Assembly: GCA_964571145.1 (NCBI GenBank)
Contig: CAZNAP010000087.1
Span: 1-10,543, forward strand
DNA from: Suilimivivens sp964571145
GTDB lineage: Bacteria; Bacillota; Clostridia; Lachnospirales; Lachnospiraceae
Direction of reading: 5' to 3'
Length of the DNA stretch: 10,543 bases
Shown: positions 1 to 7,143 of the stretch, in pieces
How positions within the stretch are numbered: position 1 is the first letter of the stretch
How the letters are laid out: the number at the start of each line of letters is the position of its first letter
Notes under the pieces: generated by a model
Seen by the model: only the letters and a program-made list of their open reading frames with translations
What the model was told of the DNA's origin: nothing
The model's database searches: none
Translations under genes and position numbers: made by a program

Positions 1-7
1 ATTGTAA

Positions 8-766
8 ATGACACCTGAAATGATATTTTTCTACATAATCGTATTCTTATATGGAATCATCATCGGAAGTTTTCTGAATGTATGTATTTACAGAATACCC
101 AAGCAGGAGAGTATCGTGAAGGTTCGTTCACACTGCATGGAGTGCGGCTATCAGCTGAAGTGGTATGATTTAGTACCCTTATTTAGCTTCCTCGCACTCC
201 GTGGCAGGTGTCGAAAATGCAAGACAAAGCTTTCATGGCAGTACCCTATCATTGAAGCTGCCAATGGCTTGTTGTATTGTATGGTTTTTTGGAAATTAGG
301 TTTTACTTTTTACAGCGGACTGATTTGCCTGCTGGCTTCTGCTTTGTTGGCACTCAGTTTGATTGATTGGCGCACATATGAAATCCCTTTTGGTTTCAAT
401 GTGTTTATACTGACACTAGGGCTGATTCATCTTGCCCTGGATTATACAAATTGGTTACAGTATGTAATCGGCCTAGTGGTTGTCAGTGGATTTTTATTGA
501 TTGTATATATGATTACGAAAGGACGCGGCATTGGCGGTGGGGATATCAAGCTTATGGCAGCATGTGGTTTGCTGCTTGGCTGGAAATTAATTCTGCTGGC
601 GTTCTTGTTAGGTTGCGTTTTGGGGGCAGTACTGCATTTGTTGCGTATGAAGTTCTCGAAGGCGGCCAATCTTCTTGCCATGGGGCCATACCTGTCAGTG
701 GGGGTATTGATAGCAGCGTTATGGGGAGAGCAGTTGATTAATTGGTACTTAGGATTCTATTTATAG
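8..766 (+). CDS. pilD: Prepilin peptidase / N-methyltransferase (PilD, A24 family)
   Basis: Polytopic membrane aspartic protease that cuts the leader after the conserved Gly of type IV prepilins and, in the bifunctional family, methylates the new N-terminus. Visible marks: an N-terminal hydrophobic segment (about residues 6-27) containing GSFLNVCIYR; a zinc-type tetracysteine loop C43-x2-C46 and C68-x2-C71; the first catalytic Asp, D120, in LIDWRTYEIP; the second, D179, in GIGGGDIKLM (the GxGD-type motif); and several later hydrophobic segments. The length of 252 aa is normal for the bifunctional form. An in-frame TAA lies at 5-7, directly before the ATG at 8, so the start cannot be further upstream. 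An in-frame ATG at 20 (residue 5) is an alternative. The ribosome binding site lies outside the window. Its substrates would include the four prepilins encoded downstream. Confidence 0.97.
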   Translation: MTPEMIFFYIIVFLYGIIIGSFLNVCIYRIPKQESIVKVRSHCMECGYQLKWYDLVPLFSFLALRGRCRKCKTKLSWQYPIIEAANGLLYCMVFWKLGFTFYSGLICLLASALLALSLIDWRTYEIPFGFNVFILTLGLIHLALDYTNWLQYVIGLVVVSGFLLIVYMITKGRGIGGGDIKLMAACGLLLGWKLILLAFLLGCVLGAVLHLLRMKFSKAANLLAMGPYLSVGVLIAALWGEQLINWYLGFYL

Positions 767-798
767 GGCAAATTCGTAAAGAGAGGAATTAAGGAAAC

Positions 799-2496
799 AT
801 GGCTAAGGTACTCAGTATTGAGGTCGGATATTCTCTGACTAAAGTGTGTGAAGTGGATTTTAAAACCAAAAATCCAAAGGTATATAGCAGTTTTACCATA
901 CAAACTCCGGAAAATATCATGGAAGACGGATTAATTCGTGTTCCTGACAGCCTTGCCGAAAGTCTAAGGCAGGAACTGGATAAGAATGGAATCAAAACAA
1001 AAGCGGTAATTTATACTATTGCATCCAGTAAAATCGCAAGCAGGGAAGCAATGCTGCCTTTTGTGAAAGAAAATAAATTGGAAGAAGTAGTTTGTGCAAG
1101 TGCCGGAGATTATTTTCCGGTAGATTTGACAAACTTTAAGATTACATATCAAATCACAGATATTGTGACGACGACAGATAACGTAAAACAATATAAGTTG
1201 ATGCTGTTCGTAGCACCCAACGAATTGCTGGAAAGTTATTATGCACTTTCTGAAAAAGCAGGGCTCAGTGTAGTGGCGTTGGATTACAGCGGAAACAGTT
1301 TATGCGCCGCAGTGAAAGACGTACTGACTACAGGAACCCAAATGGTCATTAAAGTGGATGAGAATTCCTCTATTCTGACAGTGTTCAGTGACGGAATTAT
1401 GCGTTTACAGAGAACGGTACCTTACGGTGGTGACACAGCAGTGGAAGCAGTTATGGAAGCTGGTGGAGACTCTGGCAAAATTGGATATAAAGAAGCACTG
1501 GAACTGCTGCGAAGCAGAACTTGCCTGAATCCGACTTTGAAAGAAGTAATGAATGTAGAAGTAGCAGATACGGCAGAGGACAAGGTGAAGGTATTCCGTA
1601 GCCATGTAACAGAGTCGGTAAGTATGCTGGTAAACGGCATTCTGCGTGTGGTAGATTACTATAATTCACGTAATTCGGACAAACCTTTGGAACAGGTTTA
1701 TTTAACTGGATATGCAGAATATTTTAACGGTTTGGCAGAGCTCATGTCCAATGAAATCGGACTTTCGATTAATAAGCTTTCAGAGTTGCAAGAACTGACC
1801 TTCATGCAGGGTCTGAATAATGGCGGAGAATATATATCCTGTATTGGTGCAGCAATAGCACCCATGGATTTCATACCGGATGTTCATAATGATAAGAAGA
1901 AAAAAGCACTTGCTAAGAAAAAAGATACAGGAGACTCCAAGGTTTCCGGTGAAAGCTACCGGCTGGTCATTTTAGTCAGTGCAGGCTGTGCGATTATAGC
2001 AATTGTATTAGCTGTTATATCAATTATCCCTTATATGGATGCCAAACGCCAAAATGAACAATTACATGCACAGGAAGAAAAACTGGCACCCATTGAGATT
2101 ACTTATGCAGAATATACAAATCTGGCAGCGCTAAATACAGATATACAGATTATGTATGCAGCAACTGAGAGACCAAATGACAGATTGGTTGAATTTCTTG
2201 AAGAGTTGCAGTTGAAACTCCCTTATGGTACGAATGTATTGTCTTTCTCAAGTGGGGACTGGGATGTAACAATGACTATGAATGTGGAAAGTATGGAAGC
2301 AGCAGCTTTGACAGTACTGGAATTACGAAACTTTAACAGTATTGAAACTGCCAATATTGCTTCTGTGACACAGGAACTTGATGAAGAATCAGGAGCAATT
2401 AAAGTCACCTTTACAGTAGATTGTACCTATGCACCACTTACTTATGAAATAAATGGCGAAGCCTATCAACAAGTTGAAATGATACCGGGAGAATAG
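799..2496 (+). CDS. pilMN: PilM-PilN fusion: T4P inner-membrane alignment protein
   Basis: One 565-residue protein carries two T4P alignment proteins that are usually separate. Residues 1 to about 358 are PilM-like (actin/FtsA fold, cytoplasmic): VLSIEVG near the N-terminus, KVDENSS (D187) followed by VPYGGD, and YLTGYAEYFNGL (301-312), in the order of the phosphate-1, phosphate-2 and adenosine motifs. Residues 361-388 are a Lys-rich, charged linker. Residues 389-410 are a single hydrophobic membrane segment. Residues 411-565 are PilN-like: a short predicted coiled coil, then NDRLVEFLEELQLKLPYGTNV and alternating strands of a ferredoxin-like domain outside the membrane. Separate PilM (about 350 aa) and PilN (about 200 aa) add up to this length. 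No PilN INLLP-type docking peptide is seen before the membrane segment, which fits covalent fusion. An AAGGA at 791-795 precedes the ATG. I recall the name pilMN from C. difficile. Confidence 0.9.
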   Translation: MAKVLSIEVGYSLTKVCEVDFKTKNPKVYSSFTIQTPENIMEDGLIRVPDSLAESLRQELDKNGIKTKAVIYTIASSKIASREAMLPFVKENKLEEVVCASAGDYFPVDLTNFKITYQITDIVTTTDNVKQYKLMLFVAPNELLESYYALSEKAGLSVVALDYSGNSLCAAVKDVLTTGTQMVIKVDENSSILTVFSDGIMRLQRTVPYGGDTAVEAVMEAGGDSGKIGYKEALELLRSRTCLNPTLKEVMNVEVADTAEDKVKVFRSHVTESVSMLVNGILRVVDYYNSRNSDKPLEQVYLTGYAEYFNGLAELMSNEIGLSINKLSELQELTFMQGLNNGGEYISCIGAAIAPMDFIPDVHNDKKKKALAKKKDTGDSKVSGESYRLVILVSAGCAIIAIVLAVISIIPYMDAKRQNEQLHAQEEKLAPIEITYAEYTNLAALNTDIQIMYAATERPNDRLVEFLEELQLKLPYGTNVLSFSSGDWDVTMTMNVESMEAAALTVLELRNFNSIETANIASVTQELDEESGAIKVTFTVDCTYAPLTYEINGEAYQQVEMIPGE

Positions 2497-2500
2497 AGGG
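2495..2500 (+). promoter_or_regulatory. Ribosome binding site of pilO, overlapping the pilMN stop
   Basis: AGAGGG overlaps the TAG stop of pilMN (2494-2496). It lies 3 nt before the ATG at 2504 and 6 nt before the ATG at 2507, so the second ATG is probably the main start. The overlap suggests translational coupling between the two platform proteins. Confidence 0.6.
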
Positions 2501-2503
2501 ATA

Positions 2504-3310
2504 ATGATGAGTGTTTCAAAGAAAGATATTAAATTATTAATCGCATTGCTGGGGATTCTGGCGTTGGTCTTAGTATACTTTCTGGTCTATAAACCTTTAG
2601 GTGAAAAAACCACTGTATTTGAAGCTGAAAATGCGACGCTGGGGAAAAGAGTGCAGGAATTACAGGCATTAGCTGACCAGGAACCCTTTTTCAAAGAAGA
2701 AATAGTTAGATTTACAGCAGAGAATAATGAGATTTTGAATCGTTTTCCTGCTGATGTTCGTTCTGAGGATGCCATTATGCTGGCAACAGAAATGGGATAT
2801 GCGTCTCCGGCAGTTATTTTTTCAGTATCTATGGAAGATGCGGAAGAGGTATATCGTGTGGGGGAGCGTGCGGCAGAAATACTTGCAGAACAAGCAGCAA
2901 CGCAGCCTGCGATAGCACAACCAGCACCGGCTACCACAGACCCGGCTTCTACAGATCCGGCAGCAACAACTGTAACGCCCACTGAAGTGGCTCCGGCTAC
3001 AGCAGAACAGGTTCTGTATGGTAGAAAAGTGCAGATTAACTATAAATGCAATTATGATGAAATGAAAAGAAGTATTCGCTACTTATATGAAAGTACAGAC
3101 CGAAGAATTTTAGGAGCTATCAATGCTACTTACGATATGTCAACAGGCTTAATTGATGTAGCACTTGGTACCGGATTGTATTACATGACCGGAACAGAAA
3201 GAGAATATGTGGCACCGAATATTCCTTATATTCCGCAGGGAACAGAGAATATTTTCGGCACATTGACGATTCCTACCGAGCCGGTTAACGTAGTGGAAAA
3301 TGAAGACTAA
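2504..3310 (+). CDS. pilO: PilO-like T4P inner-membrane alignment protein
   Basis: Bitopic partner of PilN in the alignment platform. Residues 11-29 form one membrane segment after a short basic N-terminus. Residues 30 to about 80 look like a coiled coil (KTTVFEAENATLGKRVQELQ). A region of mixed helix and strand follows. Residues 130-169 are an unusual Ala/Pro/Thr-rich stretch (repeated TDPA, APAT), and then comes a C-terminal domain beginning VLYGRKVQINYK that resembles the ferredoxin-like half of PilO. At 268 aa it is longer than a typical PilO of about 200 aa, mainly because of the linker. It starts 7 bp after pilMN stops. ATG codons at 2504 and 2507 are tandem, and the AGAGGG at 2495-2500 is better spaced for the second. 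The family call rests on topology, coiled coil and position after PilN, since PilO sequences diverge widely. Confidence 0.85.
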   Translation: MMSVSKKDIKLLIALLGILALVLVYFLVYKPLGEKTTVFEAENATLGKRVQELQALADQEPFFKEEIVRFTAENNEILNRFPADVRSEDAIMLATEMGYASPAVIFSVSMEDAEEVYRVGERAAEILAEQAATQPAIAQPAPATTDPASTDPAATTVTPTEVAPATAEQVLYGRKVQINYKCNYDEMKRSIRYLYESTDRRILGAINATYDMSTGLIDVALGTGLYYMTGTEREYVAPNIPYIPQGTENIFGTLTIPTEPVNVVENED

Positions 3311-3375
3311 ATAATCAGTATTATAATAATCAAGATTAAATTAAGAATAATCAGGATTAAAATATAAAATAAGCA
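3310..3375 (+). repeat. Degenerate tandem AATAATCA repeats in an AT-rich spacer
   Basis: The longest intergenic gap in the window (81 bp, between pilO and the first prepilin gene) holds four contiguous units beginning AATAATCA, with starts at 3310, 3325 and 3346, and AATAAGCA at 3368. The first units share an AATAATCARGATTA-like core, and the periods are 15, 21 and 22 bp. GC over 3311-3370 is 8 of 60 by hand count. A TATAAT sits at 3322-3327, but no convincing -35 box lies 17 bp upstream. It could be an internal promoter or regulator-binding region separating platform genes from pilin genes, an RNA-processing site, or drifted filler. No hairpin terminator is visible. Confidence 0.55.
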
Positions 3376-3385
3376 GGAAGGGAGG
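3376..3385 (+). promoter_or_regulatory. Strong ribosome binding site of the PilV-like gene
   Basis: GGAAGGGAGG ends 6 nt before the ATG at 3392, a near-ideal Shine-Dalgarno sequence and spacing. It fixes the start so that the 12-residue leader ends in the expected Gly before FTLIE. Confidence 0.85.
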
Positions 3386-3391
3386 ACAATA

Positions 3392-4759
3392 ATGGCTAAG
3401 AAGCAATCGTATGCGGATAATAACGGCTTTACTTTAATTGAAGTATTAATTGCTATGATTATTCTTGCGATTATTGTTGTTCCCTTGTTGCATACCTTCG
3501 TATCTTCGGCTCGCACCAATCAACAAGCAAGGGCAAGACTGCGGGCAACAACTGCCGCACAGGATATAATGGAAGGACTGAAGGCCTGTACCGTAGAGGA
3601 ACTGGCCTATCAGTTTAATTATCCGGATGCATCTCATGCAGCAAATCCTCTAATTGATGAGGCGAATGAATTTCATGTGATTAACAGAAGTTTAGTCAGC
3701 GGAACGATTAAAGAAGTGCTTTGGGATGGGGCAGCTTATCAGGATGTGGTCAAGGGCGAAGTAGCGCTGAATAAAACGGGCACCACTGCCAGTATGTATT
3801 CCATCGATCATGGTGTTGAGTATGAATTCCTTGGTCAGACAAGCGGTAATTATTATTTTGAGATGCAGGATATGTCGGTTATGTCGGATCAGAGTATCAA
3901 ATATGATGCATTGATTCATCTGGATGCCAATCCGTATCGTGCTGCGGGTAGTGCTTCTTATAAAGTGAATGATGAAGAAATTATTTCCATACGGGAAATG
4001 AATAATTTATATGATGCTTTTTATGTAGAAACAGAAAATGATACACATAGTGCAATTTTATATATGAACGCTATGGGTTCACCGGTAACACCGGTTCAGG
4101 AATCTGATATTTTCCGAGAGATTACCATTGATGTAGATAAACAGGTGATTTCGGGAAGTGATGTGATTATTGGAAATATATATATTAAATATACCGCATA
4201 TGGCAAAGGACCTGCCGGAGCAGATATAGAATACGAGCCACTGGGGGCTGCCGGAAAACAAATTTTTAGCAATGTATCTTCCGGTATGGAACTGCGAAAT
4301 GTATATTTATTTTATTATCCAATCTACTATGGTACTTATGGATTGAATTATGATACGATTACATTTAATAATCCTGATGATCTTCCGTTGACTTTTCATG
4401 TGATTAAGCAGGAACCATCGTCAGTAGACAGTACCTTAACAAATAAGGAAACAAATTATCATTGTGATTTAAACATAGAAGATGGGACAGGGAATTTAAC
4501 CAAGGTCAGAACCAATCTGACTAGGAATTTGTTCGATGCTTATTCCGGCACGGTTAATGCCAAACCAATTTTTATTAGATTCTTTTTAGACGGAGCAGCG
4601 AAATCGGAAGCTGATTTTGGCGCAAAGAATCTGGCCGGTGTGGAACAGACTGATCGTTTGTTTGATGTAACAATCAATTTATATGAACCGGGAGCGGCAG
4701 CTGCCGGTTATCCGGATAATATGAGACTGACCACCTTGGTAGGCAGCAAGAATAACTAA
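3392..4759 (+). CDS. Large PilV/GspI-like minor prepilin
   Basis: Type IV prepilin with a 12-residue basic leader, a cleavage site G12|F13TLIEV, Glu at +5 (E17), and a long hydrophobic N-terminal helix (about 13-36) continuing into an amphipathic Gln/Arg/Ala-rich helix. The start LIEVLIAMIILAIIVVPL and the helix that follows are typical of PilV/GspI minor pilins. At 455 aa it is two to three times the usual size. The C-terminal residues 422-455 (RLFDVTINLYEPG, then LTTLVGSKNN) look like the final strands of an ordinary minor pilin, so most of the extra sequence appears to be inserted between the pilin helix and the last strands. That middle part is rich in Tyr, Asn, Asp and predicted strands, and I do not recognise a domain there. 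It is the first of four consecutive prepilin genes and probably part of the tip complex. Assignment to V rather than another class is by N-terminal resemblance and gene order. Confidence 0.85.
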   Translation: MAKKQSYADNNGFTLIEVLIAMIILAIIVVPLLHTFVSSARTNQQARARLRATTAAQDIMEGLKACTVEELAYQFNYPDASHAANPLIDEANEFHVINRSLVSGTIKEVLWDGAAYQDVVKGEVALNKTGTTASMYSIDHGVEYEFLGQTSGNYYFEMQDMSVMSDQSIKYDALIHLDANPYRAAGSASYKVNDEEIISIREMNNLYDAFYVETENDTHSAILYMNAMGSPVTPVQESDIFREITIDVDKQVISGSDVIIGNIYIKYTAYGKGPAGADIEYEPLGAAGKQIFSNVSSGMELRNVYLFYYPIYYGTYGLNYDTITFNNPDDLPLTFHVIKQEPSSVDSTLTNKETNYHCDLNIEDGTGNLTKVRTNLTRNLFDAYSGTVNAKPIFIRFFLDGAAKSEADFGAKNLAGVEQTDRLFDVTINLYEPGAAAAGYPDNMRLTTLVGSKNN

Positions 4760-4770
4760 CACAGTTTTGA

Positions 4771-4780
4771 GGAAGGAGGG
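4771..4780 (+). promoter_or_regulatory. Ribosome binding site that decides the PilX-like start
   Basis: GGAAGGAGGG places its GGAGG core (4775-4779) 8 nt before the ATG at 4788. The in-frame TTG at 4767 lies upstream of this site and has no Shine-Dalgarno of its own, so translation from 4767 is unlikely. Confidence 0.85.
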
Positions 4781-4787
4781 CATTGTA

Positions 4788-7133
4788 ATGCAAAAGATTT
4801 TTCGAAAATTAAAAAAAGATCATTCAGGCTCTTCTATGGTAGTGGTTATTATTGCACTGGCCTTTGTAGGAATTCTGGCAGCTACAATTATGTGGATGGC
4901 ACTTAATAACTATCGAATGAAAGCAACTGATACACAACATAAGAGAAGCTTTTATGCAGCAGAAATAGTTATGGAGCAAATCGTGGCGGGTGTACAAACA
5001 GAAGCATCCAAAGCGATTGATGTGGCGTATCAAAATGTCATGCAGCAGTATGCCAAAGCAACAGAAGCACAGAAACAAGAGGAATTTTGTAAGCAATATG
5101 TGTATGCATTGCAGGATTTGTTCGGCAACGGTTCCACAACAACCTATGAAATGGAGAAACTGAGGGCTTATGTTGATGGATACGCAGATCCAACAGCCAG
5201 AACTTTTGCCAATACAGAAGGAAGCGGAATTCTGTTTACTGTCAGAGGCGGCTCAGAAGATTCTTTGGGCGTGATGAAATCATCACTTGATGCGCATAGC
5301 TTTAACAAGAATTCAATTACTTTAAAGGATATTCATTTGGAATTCACCGATACAAGCGGTTATGTATCGATTATTAATACCGATATTGTTGTCACAGCAC
5401 CGGAAGTGAAGTTTACGCAGTCAGCTACCATGCCTGACATCTTTGATTTTGCCTTAATTGCAAATAAAGAGTTAAGGGATGTATCCGGTTCTATGGGTAC
5501 AGTGAAAGTTAACGGCAGTGTCTATGGCGGAGAGAATGGCATGACACTCCATCATGATTGGGAGATTAAAAAAGCGAATCTGATTGTTACAGATGATGAA
5601 GTATTGTTAAACGGTAACACTGCTTCACTGAAAATCGGTGATGCAACCGTTTCGGATATGCCCCTTTTCTGGGCAAAAAGTTTGAAAGTACAGAGAGCTT
5701 CAACAACAAACTCTTTGGATATTTATGCCAAGAGCTATATAGCCGATGATTTGGCGCTTAACAGCGCACAGGCTTCTGTGAAATTAACCGGAGAGTATTA
5801 TGGTTATGGGAATTCCCTGACTGACTCCAATCAGAGTAGTTCCATCGTTGTAAACGGAATTAACACCTATCTGGATTTGAGCGGACTGGACAGTATACTT
5901 TTGGCAGGCCACAGCTATATAGGAACTGCTTCGGCAGTTGCAGGAGCACCGACTCCGACACCGGGAGCAACACCGGATCCCTATGCAGTTAATTATCTGG
6001 CAAACGAAGATATTATGATGGGTGAGTCCATTGCCATTAAGGGAGAACAGATTGCGTATCTGGTACCTGATGAGTGTATCGGTGTACTGGACGGTGTAGA
6101 TGTATATGGCAGAAATCCCATGAGCGCGGCAGAATATGAAGCACTGCAAACCAAGCTGTTGGCATGCGATGCAAATGGAAAATATACAGATTCTGATGGT
6201 GTAGAGCACACACTTACGGAGATTGCTTATAATAAGCCTATTAGTACACTGGGCAATCCAATCAGTACCTATACCAGTACAGTTAAAAAGGTATTTTATC
6301 CAAGCAATGGTGAAACATTGGTCTATTATTATTTGGTAATGGATGAGACACAGGCGAATCAGTATTTCGCAGATTATTATGGTGTTCATAAGGATAAAGT
6401 GGATCAGTATTTTGACATTTATACCTATGGAATTAAGTCCAATAACAGCTTTACCAGAATTAATACACAGGGTGGCTGGCTTTCAAATGCAGATGCACCT
6501 ACAGATGTATCTAAATTAAATCCTGCCCAAAATATAGATGTAACCATATTGGCAGGCGAAGCAGCACATTACACGGATATGTTTGAAGCCTTGAAGGCTA
6601 AATTAATTACGAATTTCTATGAAGTGAGCCTTGCGGAGAAGGCGAATAGTGTTTATCAGAATGTCATAATCCAAACCGGTGAAGATACCACGTTAGACGC
6701 ATTTATGAGTACGGAAGGCGGGGACTTCACGTGGGCTACAGATGATGGAATCAAAGCGTATATTACATATGGTGATTGTAATTATAGTACGGCAGATCCG
6801 AAACTACGATTGATTGTAGCAGGCGGAGATGTCACAGTATCAGCAGATTTCACAGGTTTAATTGTAGCCAATGGCACAGTCACAGTAAATAATGGGGTGA
6901 CACTATCAAATGCTTCGGATACCACGGCACGGGATGAGCTGACAAGAGTACTCCAACAACCGGCAGGTGGTGTGGTCGATGCTTGTAAACCAATCGATTT
7001 TTTCAGAAACGGAAGCAACTATATTCTGGCAGGAACAGTGGTTATGGGTGTTGGTGTCGGTGAGATTGATTTGTCACAGGATCCAATTGACTTTTCGGAA
7101 ATAGTAAGATATGACAACTGGTCAAAGCAATAA
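4788..7133 (+). CDS. Giant PilX/GspK-like minor prepilin
   Basis: A 781-residue prepilin-like protein. A basic leader (residues 1-14) ends in G14, followed by S15-S16-M-V-V and a hydrophobic helix to about residue 38. The motif SFYAAEIVMEQ just after it is the FYAAE hallmark of PilX N-terminal domains. The usual Glu at +5 is Val (V19), as known for GspK-type tip subunits. Beyond about residue 230 there are strand-rich stretches (VNGSVYGG at 241; SYIADDLALNSA), a Pro/Thr linker APTPTPGATPDP at 387-398, a second large region of unknown type, and near residues 672-705 short hydrophobic/Gly/Asn turns (LIVAGGDVTV, GLIVANGTVTVNNG) like coils of a right-handed beta-helix. Typical PilX is under 200 aa and GspK about 320. 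It lies 28 bp after the PilV-like gene. Probable role: tip or initiation subunit with a surface-exposed, possibly adhesive module; no ligand can be inferred. Confidence 0.8.
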   Translation: MQKIFRKLKKDHSGSSMVVVIIALAFVGILAATIMWMALNNYRMKATDTQHKRSFYAAEIVMEQIVAGVQTEASKAIDVAYQNVMQQYAKATEAQKQEEFCKQYVYALQDLFGNGSTTTYEMEKLRAYVDGYADPTARTFANTEGSGILFTVRGGSEDSLGVMKSSLDAHSFNKNSITLKDIHLEFTDTSGYVSIINTDIVVTAPEVKFTQSATMPDIFDFALIANKELRDVSGSMGTVKVNGSVYGGENGMTLHHDWEIKKANLIVTDDEVLLNGNTASLKIGDATVSDMPLFWAKSLKVQRASTTNSLDIYAKSYIADDLALNSAQASVKLTGEYYGYGNSLTDSNQSSSIVVNGINTYLDLSGLDSILLAGHSYIGTASAVAGAPTPTPGATPDPYAVNYLANEDIMMGESIAIKGEQIAYLVPDECIGVLDGVDVYGRNPMSAAEYEALQTKLLACDANGKYTDSDGVEHTLTEIAYNKPISTLGNPISTYTSTVKKVFYPSNGETLVYYYLVMDETQANQYFADYYGVHKDKVDQYFDIYTYGIKSNNSFTRINTQGGWLSNADAPTDVSKLNPAQNIDVTILAGEAAHYTDMFEALKAKLITNFYEVSLAEKANSVYQNVIIQTGEDTTLDAFMSTEGGDFTWATDDGIKAYITYGDCNYSTADPKLRLIVAGGDVTVSADFTGLIVANGTVTVNNGVTLSNASDTTARDELTRVLQQPAGGVVDACKPIDFFRNGSNYILAGTVVMGVGVGEIDLSQDPIDFSEIVRYDNWSKQ

Positions 7134-7134
7134 C

Positions 7135-7139
7135 GGAGG
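7135..7139 (+). promoter_or_regulatory. Ribosome binding site that decides the GspH-like start
   Basis: GGAGG directly follows the TAA of the PilX-like gene and sits 4 nt before the ATG at 7144. An in-frame ATG at 7111 inside the upstream gene would add 11 residues. The 7144 start gives a normal seven-residue leader ending in Gly. Confidence 0.8.
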
Positions 7140-7143
7140 CGCC

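Noticed and set aside
2587..2982. 131-codon open frame on the minus strand inside pilO
   Set aside because: It is the antisense shadow of the Ala/Pro/Thr-rich stretch, giving a Val/Ala/Ser-rich translation with no ribosome binding site or recognisable domain.
3299..3327. Sigma-70 type promoter with TATAAT at 3322-3327
   Set aside because: No TTGACA-like -35 box at the right spacing; such a -10 match is expected in 13% GC sequence.
4767..4787. TTG start for the PilX-like gene adding seven residues
   Set aside because: The Shine-Dalgarno GGAGG lies downstream of this TTG and 8 nt before the ATG at 4788.
6168..6203. Calcium-binding or dockerin-like loop in the PilX-like protein (DANGKYTDSDGVE near residue 461)
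   Set aside because: Acidic positions do not keep the spacing of an EF-hand or dockerin loop, and no second copy is present.
5784..6389. 201-codon open frame on the minus strand inside the PilX-like gene
   Set aside because: The Cys/Ile-rich, low-sense translation is typical of antisense to a coding region; the plus-strand frame has clear prepilin features.
7111..7143. Upstream ATG for the GspH-like gene
   Set aside because: It lies inside the PilX-like gene without its own ribosome binding site; the ATG at 7144 gives a normal leader and has GGAGG just before it.
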